Origin: Bemisia tabaci
Taxonomy: Eukaryota > Arthropoda > Insecta > Hemiptera > Aleyrodidae
Assembly: GCF_918797505.1 (NCBI RefSeq)
Contig: NC_092800.1
Coordinates: 7,590,631-7,654,630, forward strand
DNA length: 64,000 nt
Direction of reading: 5' to 3'
The notes under the pieces were generated by a model, which ran no database searches, was not told where the DNA came from, and saw only the letters and a list, made by a program, of their open reading frames with translations. The position numbers and the translations under genes are program-made. Shown one piece after another: positions 21,351 to 32,700 of this stretch (positions within the stretch are counted from its first letter, which is position 1; every line of letters starts with the position of its first letter).

Positions 21351-21478
21351 CGTAGGTGTAAGCTGCGTTGGGTTCCGTTTTTCAGCTGATCTTGAAAAAT
21401 CGTTGTTCAGATGCTGGGTAGATCTGAGGCTCTTGAGCAGCAGCGTCTTGAGAAGGGTTGTGGCACTATTTGGGCCCG

Positions 21479-21756
21479 TGTCGTGACGTCATCGGCGTGA
21501 CCGATGTCGATAGGAATGAAACAAAAGACACTGGAAAAATACTGGACTAATGATATATTCAATATGTTATTGGGTGAAGCTGAGGACTACCGGCGGTTCT
21601 GGGGTCGGGGCGAGAACTGGCTGCACACTGGAGCAAAGCGAGCTCCCATCCTCAAGGTGAGTGAGTCAGAGATACTAAGTGTCGTAACTACTGTGAGTCA
21701 AGAGGTTGAGTCACGGAGGGTGAGTCACAAATAGGCTATGAAATACGGATATAACA
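21479..21756 (-). repeat. LTR 5 (278 bases, different family)
   Basis: Plus-strand TGTCGTGACGTC...GATATAACA, followed by the polypurine complement GTCTCCCCTT (21757-21766). It is the 3' LTR for the interior carrying the membrane ORF at 22021-22371. It shares only its termini with LTRs 1-4. Confidence 0.65.
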
Positions 21757-22020
21757 GTCTCCCCTTCGTAAATGAAGGAAGCGGGGTCGGGGAACAATGT
21801 ATCGAAAAAGAACTAAAGCCTTACGAGCTTGCGACTTACGGTCGTTACTGTATGAAAGGGTCCTTGGTAGTCCTCTCACAATATTAAAGCTAATACATTG
21901 TGGTTGCTATACGAGTGTAGAATATAATTGAATAATAATGAAATTTTTTTTTTTTTTTATTAAGTTTTAAATGCAACCAATGAATAATACAATGGGCGAA
22001 AAAAAAATTGGAGTAAAATG

Positions 22021-22371
22021 TTACTTGAATGTGTTTTTGTCGATAGTGAACGGCGGGGCTTTTTGCTGTAGGACATGAGTAAGGGCGGCGGACAGGTTCT
22101 TTTTTCTTCTCGTATTCTTACGGCAGTACCTGTAGAGGAAGTACCCGAGGATCAGGATAAACACGAAGAGTAGTAGTCCATACTGTATATGGTCGTGGTG
22201 AGGAACGCCAAGGCCTCTTGCATCTCCTGCGTTTATTATCTCTACCTTTTCGTCGTCGCCGATGAATCCTATGTCAAAAGCGGATGGAGAAGAGGAAGAT
22301 TCTACTGCTGACTCGATGATTTCTTCAATATGATTCAGGTCTATGATCCGTGGGGAAGGTGACGTCCGCAA
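22021..22371 (-). CDS. EIINTG-type membrane ORF, copy 5 (retroelement)
   Basis: An open minus-strand frame of 116 codons. A Ser-rich soluble part leads to IGFIGDDEKVEIINAGDARG, then HHDHIQ, one hydrophobic helix (LLLFVFILILGYFLY), a RYCRK border and a short tail. It is the same sub-type as copy 2 (16177-16590). It lies about 260 bases from the polypurine tract of LTR 5, which again places it at the 3' end of an LTR element. Any extracellular part would lie upstream and is not recognisable. Confidence 0.6.
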   Translation of the reverse strand: MRTSPSPRIIDLNHIEEIIESAVESSSSPSAFDIGFIGDDEKVEIINAGDARGLGVPHHDHIQYGLLLFVFILILGYFLYRYCRKNTRRKKNLSAALTHVLQQKAPPFTIDKNTFK

Positions 22372-22790
22372 TTTGTAGTACAGGACGAGTCCCCGGAGGA
22401 AAGCCGTTTTGAAAATTAAAGTGTGTCGCGAACACTGGGGAAGGATTTCGTAGGATCACTGGAATGTCTGCTTGAGAAGTGTGAGCACTGGCGGTTGAGT
22501 TTAGACTGGATCAGCCAGTCTCTGATCGATTCCGATGATTGAGCAAGGAAGAATTGATATCAGTATCGATGAATCACAGCGAGATTATGCGACGTGAGTC
22601 ATTGTTTGATAGCCCGCACAAAGAAATGACGTATTTTAATGAATGAGTATTCAAATGAAAATTTCAGTAAAATTTCTTTTTACTAAAATTGGAAATGTTG
22701 TACTAGTATCTGTACGGGGGTGAGCGTTTTTCGAAAATTATTTTATTTTCATTTTGTATATTTGCACACACGAGTCTAAGCATTGTAGCG

Positions 22791-23169
22791 TGTCGTGTCA
22801 CTACTTGCACGCGTATAGGACATGGGATGGACTAGGGATGAACACAGAAAGAACACTGAGAGGGTACCGTGGTATTCATGAGTGTATTCAGGGAAGTAAG
22901 AAGACTGAGGTGTGACCGAACAGTGGTCGTATATATACAGGTACTGATAAGAGTCAGAGTGACTCAGGTTTGCTCGAATGCACAATGAAAAGGTGGACTA
23001 TCTCTAATCCGGAAGGTGACTCATTTCCTGTAGCTGGCTGTCCTGATTCTACTAAGTCCTTGAGTAGAGAGCGTGTCGTAATACCTATCCACGGAAATAT
23101 GTATGACTAATGAGATATGTGTCATGTTACAAGAAAATGCGTATGACTAACTAAACGCAGGATATGACA
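22791..23169 (-). repeat. LTR 6 (379 bases)
   Basis: Plus-strand TGTCGTGTCACT...GATATGACA, followed by the polypurine complement CTCTCCCCCCC (23170-23180). A TATATATAC box lies on the minus strand near 22930. As a 3' LTR its interior would run into the assembly gap. Confidence 0.65.
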
Positions 23170-23273
23170 CTCTCCCCCCCTAAAAAAAATTTCATGTACA
23201 ATTTGTGATATACGAAATTTGCAATAAATTTTAATTTTTTCATTTTATGAATTACTTTTTACTTATTTATGTC

Positions 23274-23773
23274 NNNNNNNNNNNNNNNNNNNNNNNNNNN
23301 NNNNNNNNNNNNNNNNNNNNNNNNNNNNNNNNNNNNNNNNNNNNNNNNNNNNNNNNNNNNNNNNNNNNNNNNNNNNNNNNNNNNNNNNNNNNNNNNNNNN
23401 NNNNNNNNNNNNNNNNNNNNNNNNNNNNNNNNNNNNNNNNNNNNNNNNNNNNNNNNNNNNNNNNNNNNNNNNNNNNNNNNNNNNNNNNNNNNNNNNNNNN
23501 NNNNNNNNNNNNNNNNNNNNNNNNNNNNNNNNNNNNNNNNNNNNNNNNNNNNNNNNNNNNNNNNNNNNNNNNNNNNNNNNNNNNNNNNNNNNNNNNNNNN
23601 NNNNNNNNNNNNNNNNNNNNNNNNNNNNNNNNNNNNNNNNNNNNNNNNNNNNNNNNNNNNNNNNNNNNNNNNNNNNNNNNNNNNNNNNNNNNNNNNNNNN
23701 NNNNNNNNNNNNNNNNNNNNNNNNNNNNNNNNNNNNNNNNNNNNNNNNNNNNNNNNNNNNNNNNNNNNNNNNN
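23274..23773. other. Assembly gap (500 N)
   Basis: Exactly 500 undetermined bases, probably a placeholder length. It follows the polypurine side of LTR 6, so the missing sequence probably includes a retroelement interior. Confidence 0.95.
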
Positions 23774-25500
23774 AATCTCTTTTGTCTTCTTGTCTATAGC
23801 TTTGTCTACAATTTCCAATATCGACCTGCAGAAACCCCCATCTTGCGCTTACTCCAGTTTAAAGTGTCCTGGATCGCTTATGATCCAGCCTCAGGCAGTA
23901 CATCAACCACTCAGGACTAAAAAATAGAATTAAAAACCGCACGATTTGGCAGGTCCACGAGGGACGCGCCAGTGGGTCGCTGGACGGACACGAACACGGC
24001 AGACGCAAAGGCCATGAAATGCAAGTTGATGACAGGCCACAACCCCCGGACCCGAACGCAGACCACGATCGATCCCCCCCTGGTCCCCCCTAGCCCCCCG
24101 CCCCCGCGGAATGCAGTGCGCCACTGAATCGGCGGCGAAATGCGATCTAATTTTACGAGCCCCCTTCCTCCGGTAGCCGGGCAATTGTGGGTCAACCCGG
24201 TAGTTACCCGCCGTGTCCCCGTCCTTGGCGACATTGAGTCCGAGAGGCGACAGTCCCGGAGGGGTGGAAAGGGCCAGGGGTGCGAAAAGTTGCCTCTGGA
24301 AAAATCCGGTAAAAGTAATATCTACGAATAAAACGCCGAAGTAGGTTTCAAAAAAACCTCTGGGACTTAGGTATGGTAATCGTGAGTGATAAAATATGAT
24401 AGATCCAGATCCACGTGATGTTGGAGGAGATACTGACGGAGACGTGTCCCAGCGGATAGGAGCAGAAGCAGGTCCGGAGAGTCTATTTGGTGAGATAATG
24501 CACCAAGAATATATAAAATTGATGGAAATGAGAGTAGGTCTTTATGTCCCCAGTAAAGAGAAAACATTATGAAAATATTCAAATTATCTTCAGAGGTACG
24601 GAGGATAATGAGCGATTATCATTACTACGGTATAATCGCTTCTTTTATATTAACTTTATCGGTCAGATTTATCAAATTTTTGTTTAAGCTTTTTCTTACC
24701 GATTTTTCCTAAAAACAATCAACAATTTTAGAAAAATCGCTAAGAAAAAGTTTCTACAAAAATTTGATTTACTACGGTATATCGGATTGTGCTGTGGTAC
24801 ACTTTTGTTCCTTTACTTGGATTCCCGGAACAGGAAAAACCTTCTCTCCCAACCGGCTGATCGCTGAAATTTATAGACAAAGCAATAGACAAATAAGACA
24901 GAGGCGGAGTATGAAGCGATTCTATTGGTTGAAATGCATGCTTCTTATAGACTGAGGGACATGGGATGAACTAACTTTAGGGCCACTCGGAGTTGCCGTA
25001 AATTCGTCCATTACCTGCCACCTGGAATTCAAGATATTCTTGTGCCTCTGACACCGTTATGTTGCTTGACTTTTACCAGAAAAAGTTTGCGTCTCCGAAA
25101 TTAGAGAAGCCTCTTTAGAAAAACAAAATTGTTAAAATATTCCTCACAATAATCATTAAGAAGCAGGTTCTTTTTCAAGTGTACCGATCTGATATAATAG
25201 CATCTAAATTAATAGACTACACCCATTTCACTAAGACATTTTTCGAGATATTTATTCTCGAGGAGATACACTTTCGCGTGCAATTGAAATTGTCAATTTC
25301 GGATTTGAATTGATTACATCATATTATGAACCGGAAATTTGTGGTAGTATTTTGTGGATTTTAATGCAAACATGGTGGGACTCTCGCTTTAAAATAGTAT
25401 AGGGTACCCGTTTGGTTTTTTCAATTTTTTTGTATGTCAAAACTTAGTAAGCAGAATAGGATATTTAGGAATGGAAGAGTTTCAAAGATTTGGTTACAGA
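23774..25500. other. Non-coding stretch after the gap
   Basis: Related phrases (CTATAGCTTTGTCTA at about 23797 and its inverse TAGACAAAGCAATAGACA at about 24874) suggest ends of one element. A hairpin with 40-base arms lies at 24673-24767, flanked by the direct repeat TACTACGGTATA (24623-24634 and 24770-24781). No exon was recognised. Confidence 0.45.
23935..24290. promoter_or_regulatory. G+C- and CpG-rich block, candidate promoter
   Basis: About 350 bases of G+C-rich sequence (for example GCGCCAGTGGGTCGCTGG and CCCCCGCGGAATGC) in an AT-rich setting, 2.4 kb upstream of the first recognisable receptor exon on the plus strand. It may be the promoter or 5' exon of the receptor gene; no N-terminal coding exon was found. 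Confidence 0.3.
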
Positions 25501-25501
25501 A

Positions 25502-26127
25502 TGGGCCTGTTGCATGCAAGAGATACAGCCGTGCGAATAGACTTTTCAGAGGTTAAATGACACGAAAATTACGATGGTCACATTAAAAAAGTCTGAAATA
25601 CACTCCTTACTGCGCATTTTGCGTTGTTAGGAACGCGCTTTTTCAAATTTCCCGCGTCTGGGGGCAGTTTTCTAACGGAAACAATTAACGGCAACTCGCG
25701 GCTATTTCCGGTCAACTAAAACTGACAACATAACCTAAAAATCGGAGCTCGTGATATCGTGAAATGAAATGTAGAAGATTGCGTTGGATATTTAAAAGTT
25801 GATCGATTTGGTTACCGCATAAAGCGTATATGGACCACTATAAGAGATCACGTAGGGTTTTGTAAACAAACTGAAGGAAAAAATAACAACAACAACAACG
25901 ACTCGGCATCTTCCGGAAATCACCGAGCCCGCCGTTTGCTCGTTTCCGGTGATTAGAAAACTGCCCCCAGACGCGGGAAATTTGAAAAAGCGCGTTCCTA
26001 ACAACGCAAATTGCGCAGTAAGGAGTGATATTTCAGACTTTTTTAATGTGACCATCGTAATTTTCGTGTCATTTAACCTCTAAAAAGTTCATTCGCGCGG
26101 CAGTATCTCTTGCATGCTACAGCCCAT
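25502..26127. repeat. Long-TIR MITE (GGGCCTGTTGCATGC ends)
   Basis: Inverted arms of about 190 bases (25502-25692 and 25937-26127) match closely: GTGTCATTTAACCTC, AATTTTCGTGTC and GCGCGTTCCTAACAACGC blocks recur inverted. The centre differs. The termini resemble those of 8309-8945. Confidence 0.85.
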
Positions 26128-26675
26128 TTTAGAAATTAGAAGTGAGAAATTGATGGATTCCATACTTTTCGCTGAATTTTTGTTTTTTAAAAATAGTTCT
26201 ATTCTATAGAAAATTTTTAGTGTGAAACTGTCCCAAGAGACTCTCACATTTTGATCGCACTAATTTAGTTAGGTTTAGAAATGTTACACATTCTCTACAC
26301 TTTTCCTTCGAGACGATGCATCTTTTCTTCTTTTTTTCTTTCCCTCTCGGACTCCCGCCCTCCCCCTCTCGCCCCCCTCGCACTCCCTCTCTCTCTATCG
26401 TCCTTGGATTCCGACTTAAACCATCCGAATATCGTGAGTCATGGGATGATACAACTATTCAAGCTTCCGTGTGTTGCACAGTATCACTCTCAATTGAAGG
26501 CGTTTTATCTTTCTTCGAGCCAGGCTTTCCTTCTGACCTTACTTACTCCTCATTCCTCTATTTCTCTCTTCGCTTCTCTCCCCCTTCCTTTCCCCTCTTT
26601 CTCTTCTCCTCTTTCCACATGTTCCTCTTCTTTTTTGAATGTATATTTACAAATATTTTATTCTTTATGTTTCAG

Positions 26676-26784
26676 CTCTGATGAATGTTTGCTTGTCACT
26701 GTTAGCAATCCTCGGCCTGTTTGTCAATCTTTTAGTTCTCATTGTTTTTTATAGACGACCAACGCTTCGATCACCTTCAAACAG
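26676..26784 (+). CDS. Receptor exon: TM1
   Basis: Acceptor TTTCAG, donor ACAG|GTATTT (phase 2). It encodes NVCLSLLAILGLFVNLLVLI then VFYRRPTLRSPSN. The Asn in G-L-F-V-N is the conserved TM1 residue. Confidence 0.8.
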
Positions 26785-29700
26785 GTATTTTTGCCTATCT
26801 TCCTATCTTTCTTTTCCTCATTTTTTCCGCCGTGGCAGTAAATTATTTAATGAACTTTCTTATTATGATTTTTACTTCCCTTGCGTACAACTACTTTGTA
26901 CTAGACGTACAGACTATTATTTTCAGAGTTTCAAGATTATTCTCAAGCTGATTTTCGTTTTAATGAGAGAGCAAAAGGCACGGATCTTGGAAATTAATCC
27001 GCCATCAGATCAGCAAATGTGAAAAAGCTAATGATAATAAGTTTCAAAAATGCATAATGAAACTCCTTTTAAACCAACTTGATCCATATTGCCTCTACTG
27101 GAATTTTGAAAAAATTCACAATTACATTACACCCTAAAAAAATTCCGAGTCTAAAAACCGTTTTCACAGGCTCCATTAATGACGTTTGGGTCCGGATTTA
27201 AATCCCCATTTGAAGCTGTGGTAAATAATCGATTATTCAGGTATGCATTGCAAACACCTTGTTCATCGATCCTTTCCATAGGTTTAAATAGTAGATCAAT
27301 CGATATGTCGCAAAGTACGCAAAGCCCTTACTTTAGAAGAACCCTTGAACTACAGTATCGTATCATGGGCCAGGTTACATAGTTATAAAGTTTGCCGTCG
27401 TATTTAAACTGAAATGAGAGTAAATGTAAAAATTTTAAATAAATACGCATTTGACAGTTTATTTTATAACTTTCAGATTCGCATTAAAAATTGAATTCTA
27501 TCTTGTTCCACATCAAATTGAGGGCACGAGCATTTGTTATTTTAACCACGACTGTACTTTGTCCATCAGCCCATTAAAATAACAAACTCAAATCTGATGG
27601 CCGAAAGCTAAAGCCCCAGCTGAAACAATTTAAATCACATTACCCTAGTTTAATAAAATGTCTTCAATATTATCATACGTAATATGAACTAAAAGTTTTC
27701 ACCTCAACTTTGGAATCGAGGTTGTGAAACAACGCGGTGTGGATTGGATATCCGTCGTGGGACTCAGGTGCAAAATTTGCGGCAGCACAAGACTTCGCAG
27801 CCCCGCGCTATGCTTTTTGCGGCTGGCGGGCTGTAATTTATCTAAATTAAGGACCATGGCGGGATCCAATATGCACATAACGGCGCAAAGAAAATAAATT
27901 ATAAATGTCGCAGGAACTCTCTCAGAACGAAAACCTTGCAAAAACACCCATGTTAGGAGTTTGTTAATTTATTCAAAATGCAAATTTGCCTTTGCGCCTC
28001 TTTTGATAACGCGTCTAAAAACAATGTTTCCTTAGTTATGCGCGGAATAATGAATTGAATAAAATTCTCGAAGGAGCAAATATTAAAAGTCACTGGGCGC
28101 ATGTACCCTCATTTTTCCTTTGTCCTGAGCGCTAATGTGGAGAGGGAGTATGAATCTTATAGTATTTTGTCTTTGAATTAATTCGAAATGTCATCTGTGC
28201 AGCGCAAATTAATTTATTGATTCCATTTCTGCATAAGAAAAAAGCACTACCTATATAAAAGAGTAATCTTAAAAGGACGGGTTGTTATTATGGACCGCGT
28301 GTAGCAGAAAGGAAGCCAAAGCAACATGAGCTATTGTCAAATTTAACTGGACAATGAAATTTTTTTTTACATGAGAACATTTTGTTGGAAATTTTAAGGA
28401 ATTCACTTCGAACTATGCAGAAAATTCCCGGGAATGTGCACGAAAATCCGTGCAATCGTTTTAATGAAAAATATTAAATTGCCTAATTAAATTTGGGCAT
28501 AGCCAGAAAGAAATGTTAAACTGACGATTAAACAATTGAAACAAATCGTGCGAAACAGCGCAAAGTGTACTCAGCGCCTTCAATTCTACGTGATGCAGAA
28601 CTACACGCAAGAGCACGAATAGTTATCTACTCGACGCCTGCATGCCCACTCAGTTGGAAAAATGAGGCTCATTTCCCTATTATTTTGGCTAGGTCTTTGC
28701 TCCGCATTTGTGTTTAAAAAAAATATAACTAACATGCAGATCTTTTAAATCGCCACGATGAACTCATCCTGATAAAAGCTTGTCATTGTATCTTACAACC
28801 TCCTCACGCTTTAAAATTAATTGTAAGTAAATATCTTAAACATTATTCAGTCGTGCTGTGAGAGAAAGACCTGTTACCAAATTTTTTCGACGATCTATAG
28901 CCTTTAAAACAAGAATTATGAAGCTTACCCTCGAAAATTTCAAATACGCTATCAATTGAATTGGAGGTGGCATTCTCCTAAAAAACTCAAAGAAACAAAA
29001 TTCGATTATATTTCTCATATTTTTTTTTTTTTTTCCAAAAGAATTTTGACAATATGTCAATGCTTTTACGGCATTTTTTTTCGAATCATGCATTGGTGCG
29101 GATCCAAACACTTTGAACCGCGTAGTGGGCGAGGGGAATGTCTGCAGGAGAGAGTGGGACCTTCCTCAGAAAATTTTGGAAATATTCAAGCAACTAATAT
29201 GCACTCTGAGTTAATTTCGTCATAAATAATTTACCAAATATAATTGCGTCGTTTTTCCCTCTTTGCTCAATTTCTCACTTCTTTCTTTCACTCCATTTTC
29301 CTCATATTTTTTCAGACAAACGGGAGGGGGGGGGGGATGATACACCCGTGAAGCCTGTTTGGGATCCGGCCTATGTCGACATGTATATTATTGAAAGTTT
29401 ATGTTAGAGTTTTTTTTGCGTTTGTACAAATGTTTGTTATGTTTTTCAGATTTGTCGGTAGTCTGATAATGGGGCGAACCTTCTGTCTCGACGGTGCTGG
29501 CACCGGTGCTCCTGTCGGACAAGTCTTCCGTCTCAGCTGGTCTGAGTGCCCTTGTCGTAACCTCATCTGTGTTCTCAATAGTCGCCATCGCTGTCGACCG
29601 CTATAGCGCGGTTCTTAGTCCGCTTCACTACGCCAACACCATTAGCAGGAGACGAAGTTTAGCCAGTGAGTATAGTACTATATTATACCAGAGGTCCCCC

Positions 29701-32700
29701 CCCCCCCATTTCATGAACAAAACCTCCTGATGAGTCCCATTGGTTAAGTTAAAAAAAATGATGTTGAAATAATGCCTAGCAACAAAAAAACACACTAAAA
29801 TATCAAAAAACAAATGGTATACAAGTCTAGAGAGGACGTAAAACAATCATGGACGTTTCGGGCCACTTACACGCCAATCTCAACTGGAACAAAGCTAAAA
29901 AGTATGAGAATGGCCATGTAATTGGCCCGAAACTCCTGTTGTTTCATGTCTCCTATAGCCTTGTATACCCATTTGTTTTTTGTATTTTAGTGTGTTTTTA
30001 TTGTTGTCTGCATTCGGGCTATTATTGTGTGTCTCTCTCTCTCTTATCAATAATGCTAGGTTCACACTATTTTACGGGGTAAAACAAGGCCAAAAAGTTG
30101 AAAAATTTTTCATCGAAGTAAGAAATTTTGAGCTGTAATGAGCTCTCATTTTTGAGTCTAATTGAAAATTAGGAGTTTTTTGGCCTAGTTTTTCTCGCAG
30201 AATAGTGTGGATCCAGAGCCATTTTACTATCTTACATACGATAGCAGTTTGGCATCGTTATTCATAGTGTTTTGTTTCGTAAAAAAAATGAGTACCTCCA
30301 ATTGTGACGTTTTATAAATCTCCGATCATGTTTTATTTTTTGAAGGAAACTAGCCGACACATCCTCGTGAAATTTGGTAAACTAAAAAAATATGAACTGA
30401 ATGGTTGTATTTAAAAAATCCTTACATAGCAACGATTTTTTTTATTTTTTTTAGAATTTTTTTTAAAACTTGTATTTATGAAACACGAGGGAGTCTTAAG
30501 AAGATAGCTGTTTAAAAAAAGTAATTCTCAAAATGTTTGATCTAGAAAACTTTTTTGGGGTATTTTTTAAGTAAAATGTACAATATGGTATAATAGAGTA
30601 CGATGAAGAAGAAGTTAAAACAACTCTTAAAAAATAAGAAGTAGTTTTTGATATTTATAAAGTCAGAAGAAAAGGTCAAAAAGATTGTAAGCAGGTGGCA
30701 AGTTATTTCAATAGCCATTTTTACATACATCTCACCAGACTTATCATTACCTTTTTTTTTAAAAAAAACCAAAAAAATTCTCTATTAAACTAACTTTTAA
30801 CAGTTTTTTATTTTTTTTAAAAAATTGCTGTTGAAAGTTCATTGCTAGTAGAGATCCCACATACAGTTTTACGTATACACTGGAAAAAAAACACATTGGA
30901 TCTAAGACCAGACTCTTAAAAACATCGACACGAAAAAAATACTCGCGAATCAAACGAATTTTTGCTTAAATCAATGAACCAAGCCTCTTATTTGAAGCGG
31001 GATTTCCTGTTTCTTCAAGCAAAAAACCGATTAATCAAGCAGTATTTTTCTTGTCATTGTTCTAAATATTCCTGTAGTCAAGAGAGCCAGACGACTTTGA
31101 GTGACAAACTCGGGATACATGTTTTGACCCCCTAAATCGATAGCCTTGCATGCACTGAAACGGAAAATTTTTGTCTGCCGCCCTCTAGCCTGTGCCATCA
31201 CCCTCATCTAGGCCCTCAAAGTGGTCCAAAAAACACCATCTGGTGACAAACTCCTGACGCTCGGCAGACAAGTCTATTATTAAAGATCATACCCAGGGTG
31301 ACTAGAAAAACTTTGTCTGCCGCCTTCTAGCCTGTGCCATCACCCTCATCTAGTCCCTCAAAGTGGTCCAAAAAACACCATCTGGTGACAAACTCCTGAC
31401 GCCTAGTGCGGTTGCAGATGTACTCCTGTGAGCAGACTTGTTGTAATAAAGTTTGATGATACATCATTCTCTTCGTTTTTTCGTGTAGAAATCCGATTTT
31501 CGATTGTCAAGTTCCAAAAATGAGTGCTGGTGCCCCCAATTCAGATAGGCGCCCAAAATGGCCGCCCCGGGGTCAAAATTCCAAAATTTGAGAATATTGT
31601 CGAGTTTGGTATCCATTTATATGTAATTTGGTCGTAGAATTCATATCTGGTGTCAAAAAATAATTTCAACCCTTAGGTCCGGTCAAATTCCAAGATGGCG
31701 GCCAAAATTTCAACTTTAATGATAATTACCCAAGATGCACCTTTCACTGTCGAATGACGTGTCTTCATTTATGTTAATTAGATCAGAAAACCTACAAGGG
31801 AGGTCTACAATGCCATGCACCCTATGGATGGCCAGGTTCAGCCCCTCCTACCCCCAATATGGCCGCCAGCGGAGGGCATAAATAGTGACATTCTCTCAGA
31901 ACGTCATAGTAGGTGTCCATTCCTATTAATTTTGAGGCGTAAATTCCAAATTTCAAGTCATAAATTCGCAAATGTGGAGACTTGCAATGGCTTATACCCT
32001 ATATGGGGCCAGGGAACCCCACTCAACCTCCCTCTTCTTTCTAATATGGCTGCCATGGGGCATAAATAGTGAAATTCTCTCAAGGACTGTCATGGTGAGG
32101 TGCCGATTCTTATGTAAGTAAGAGCCTGAGATTTCACGAATTCCAAGTTTGAAAATTCGCCAAATATGTAGGTCCGGCATGGAATGCCACTCTTCATCCC
32201 TACCATTGCGCGGCGGCCAGAGCAGACCCCCTACCCTCTTTCAAAACGGTCGCCGGGGGGGGCATAGTTGCCGTGAAAATTACTCCTCTATGCGCGGCTT
32301 GTGAGCGGGTCGATTCCGAATGTAAATAGAGGCGTAGATCTCCGGATTCCCAAGTCGGAAATCGCAAATTAGGAGGCTGGAATGCCATTACGTCCTACGG
32401 TGGGGCCAGGAGCAAACCCGTACCCCTTCAAAACGGCCCGTGGGACATAGTTGCGTGAAATTCACTCAAAGCGGCATGTGTGTGTCGATTCTCATGTAAG
32501 CTGACCATTTCACCCTACGACGCGGGGCCAGACACGCCCCCGTACCCTCTTCAAAACGGCCGCCCGTGGGGACATATTTGCCAGTGAAATTCTCTCAAAG
32601 CGGCATGTGAGGTGTCGATTCTCATGGTAAAGGTTGAGGCGTAGAGTCCGAATTTTAAGTCAGAAATCGTCAATATCTCAAAGTGACAAAAACACTTAAG

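Noticed and set aside
26281..26754. 157-codon frame rich in Ser, Pro, Leu and Phe
   Set aside because: It comes from a long pyrimidine-rich tract and runs through the TM1 exon in the wrong frame.
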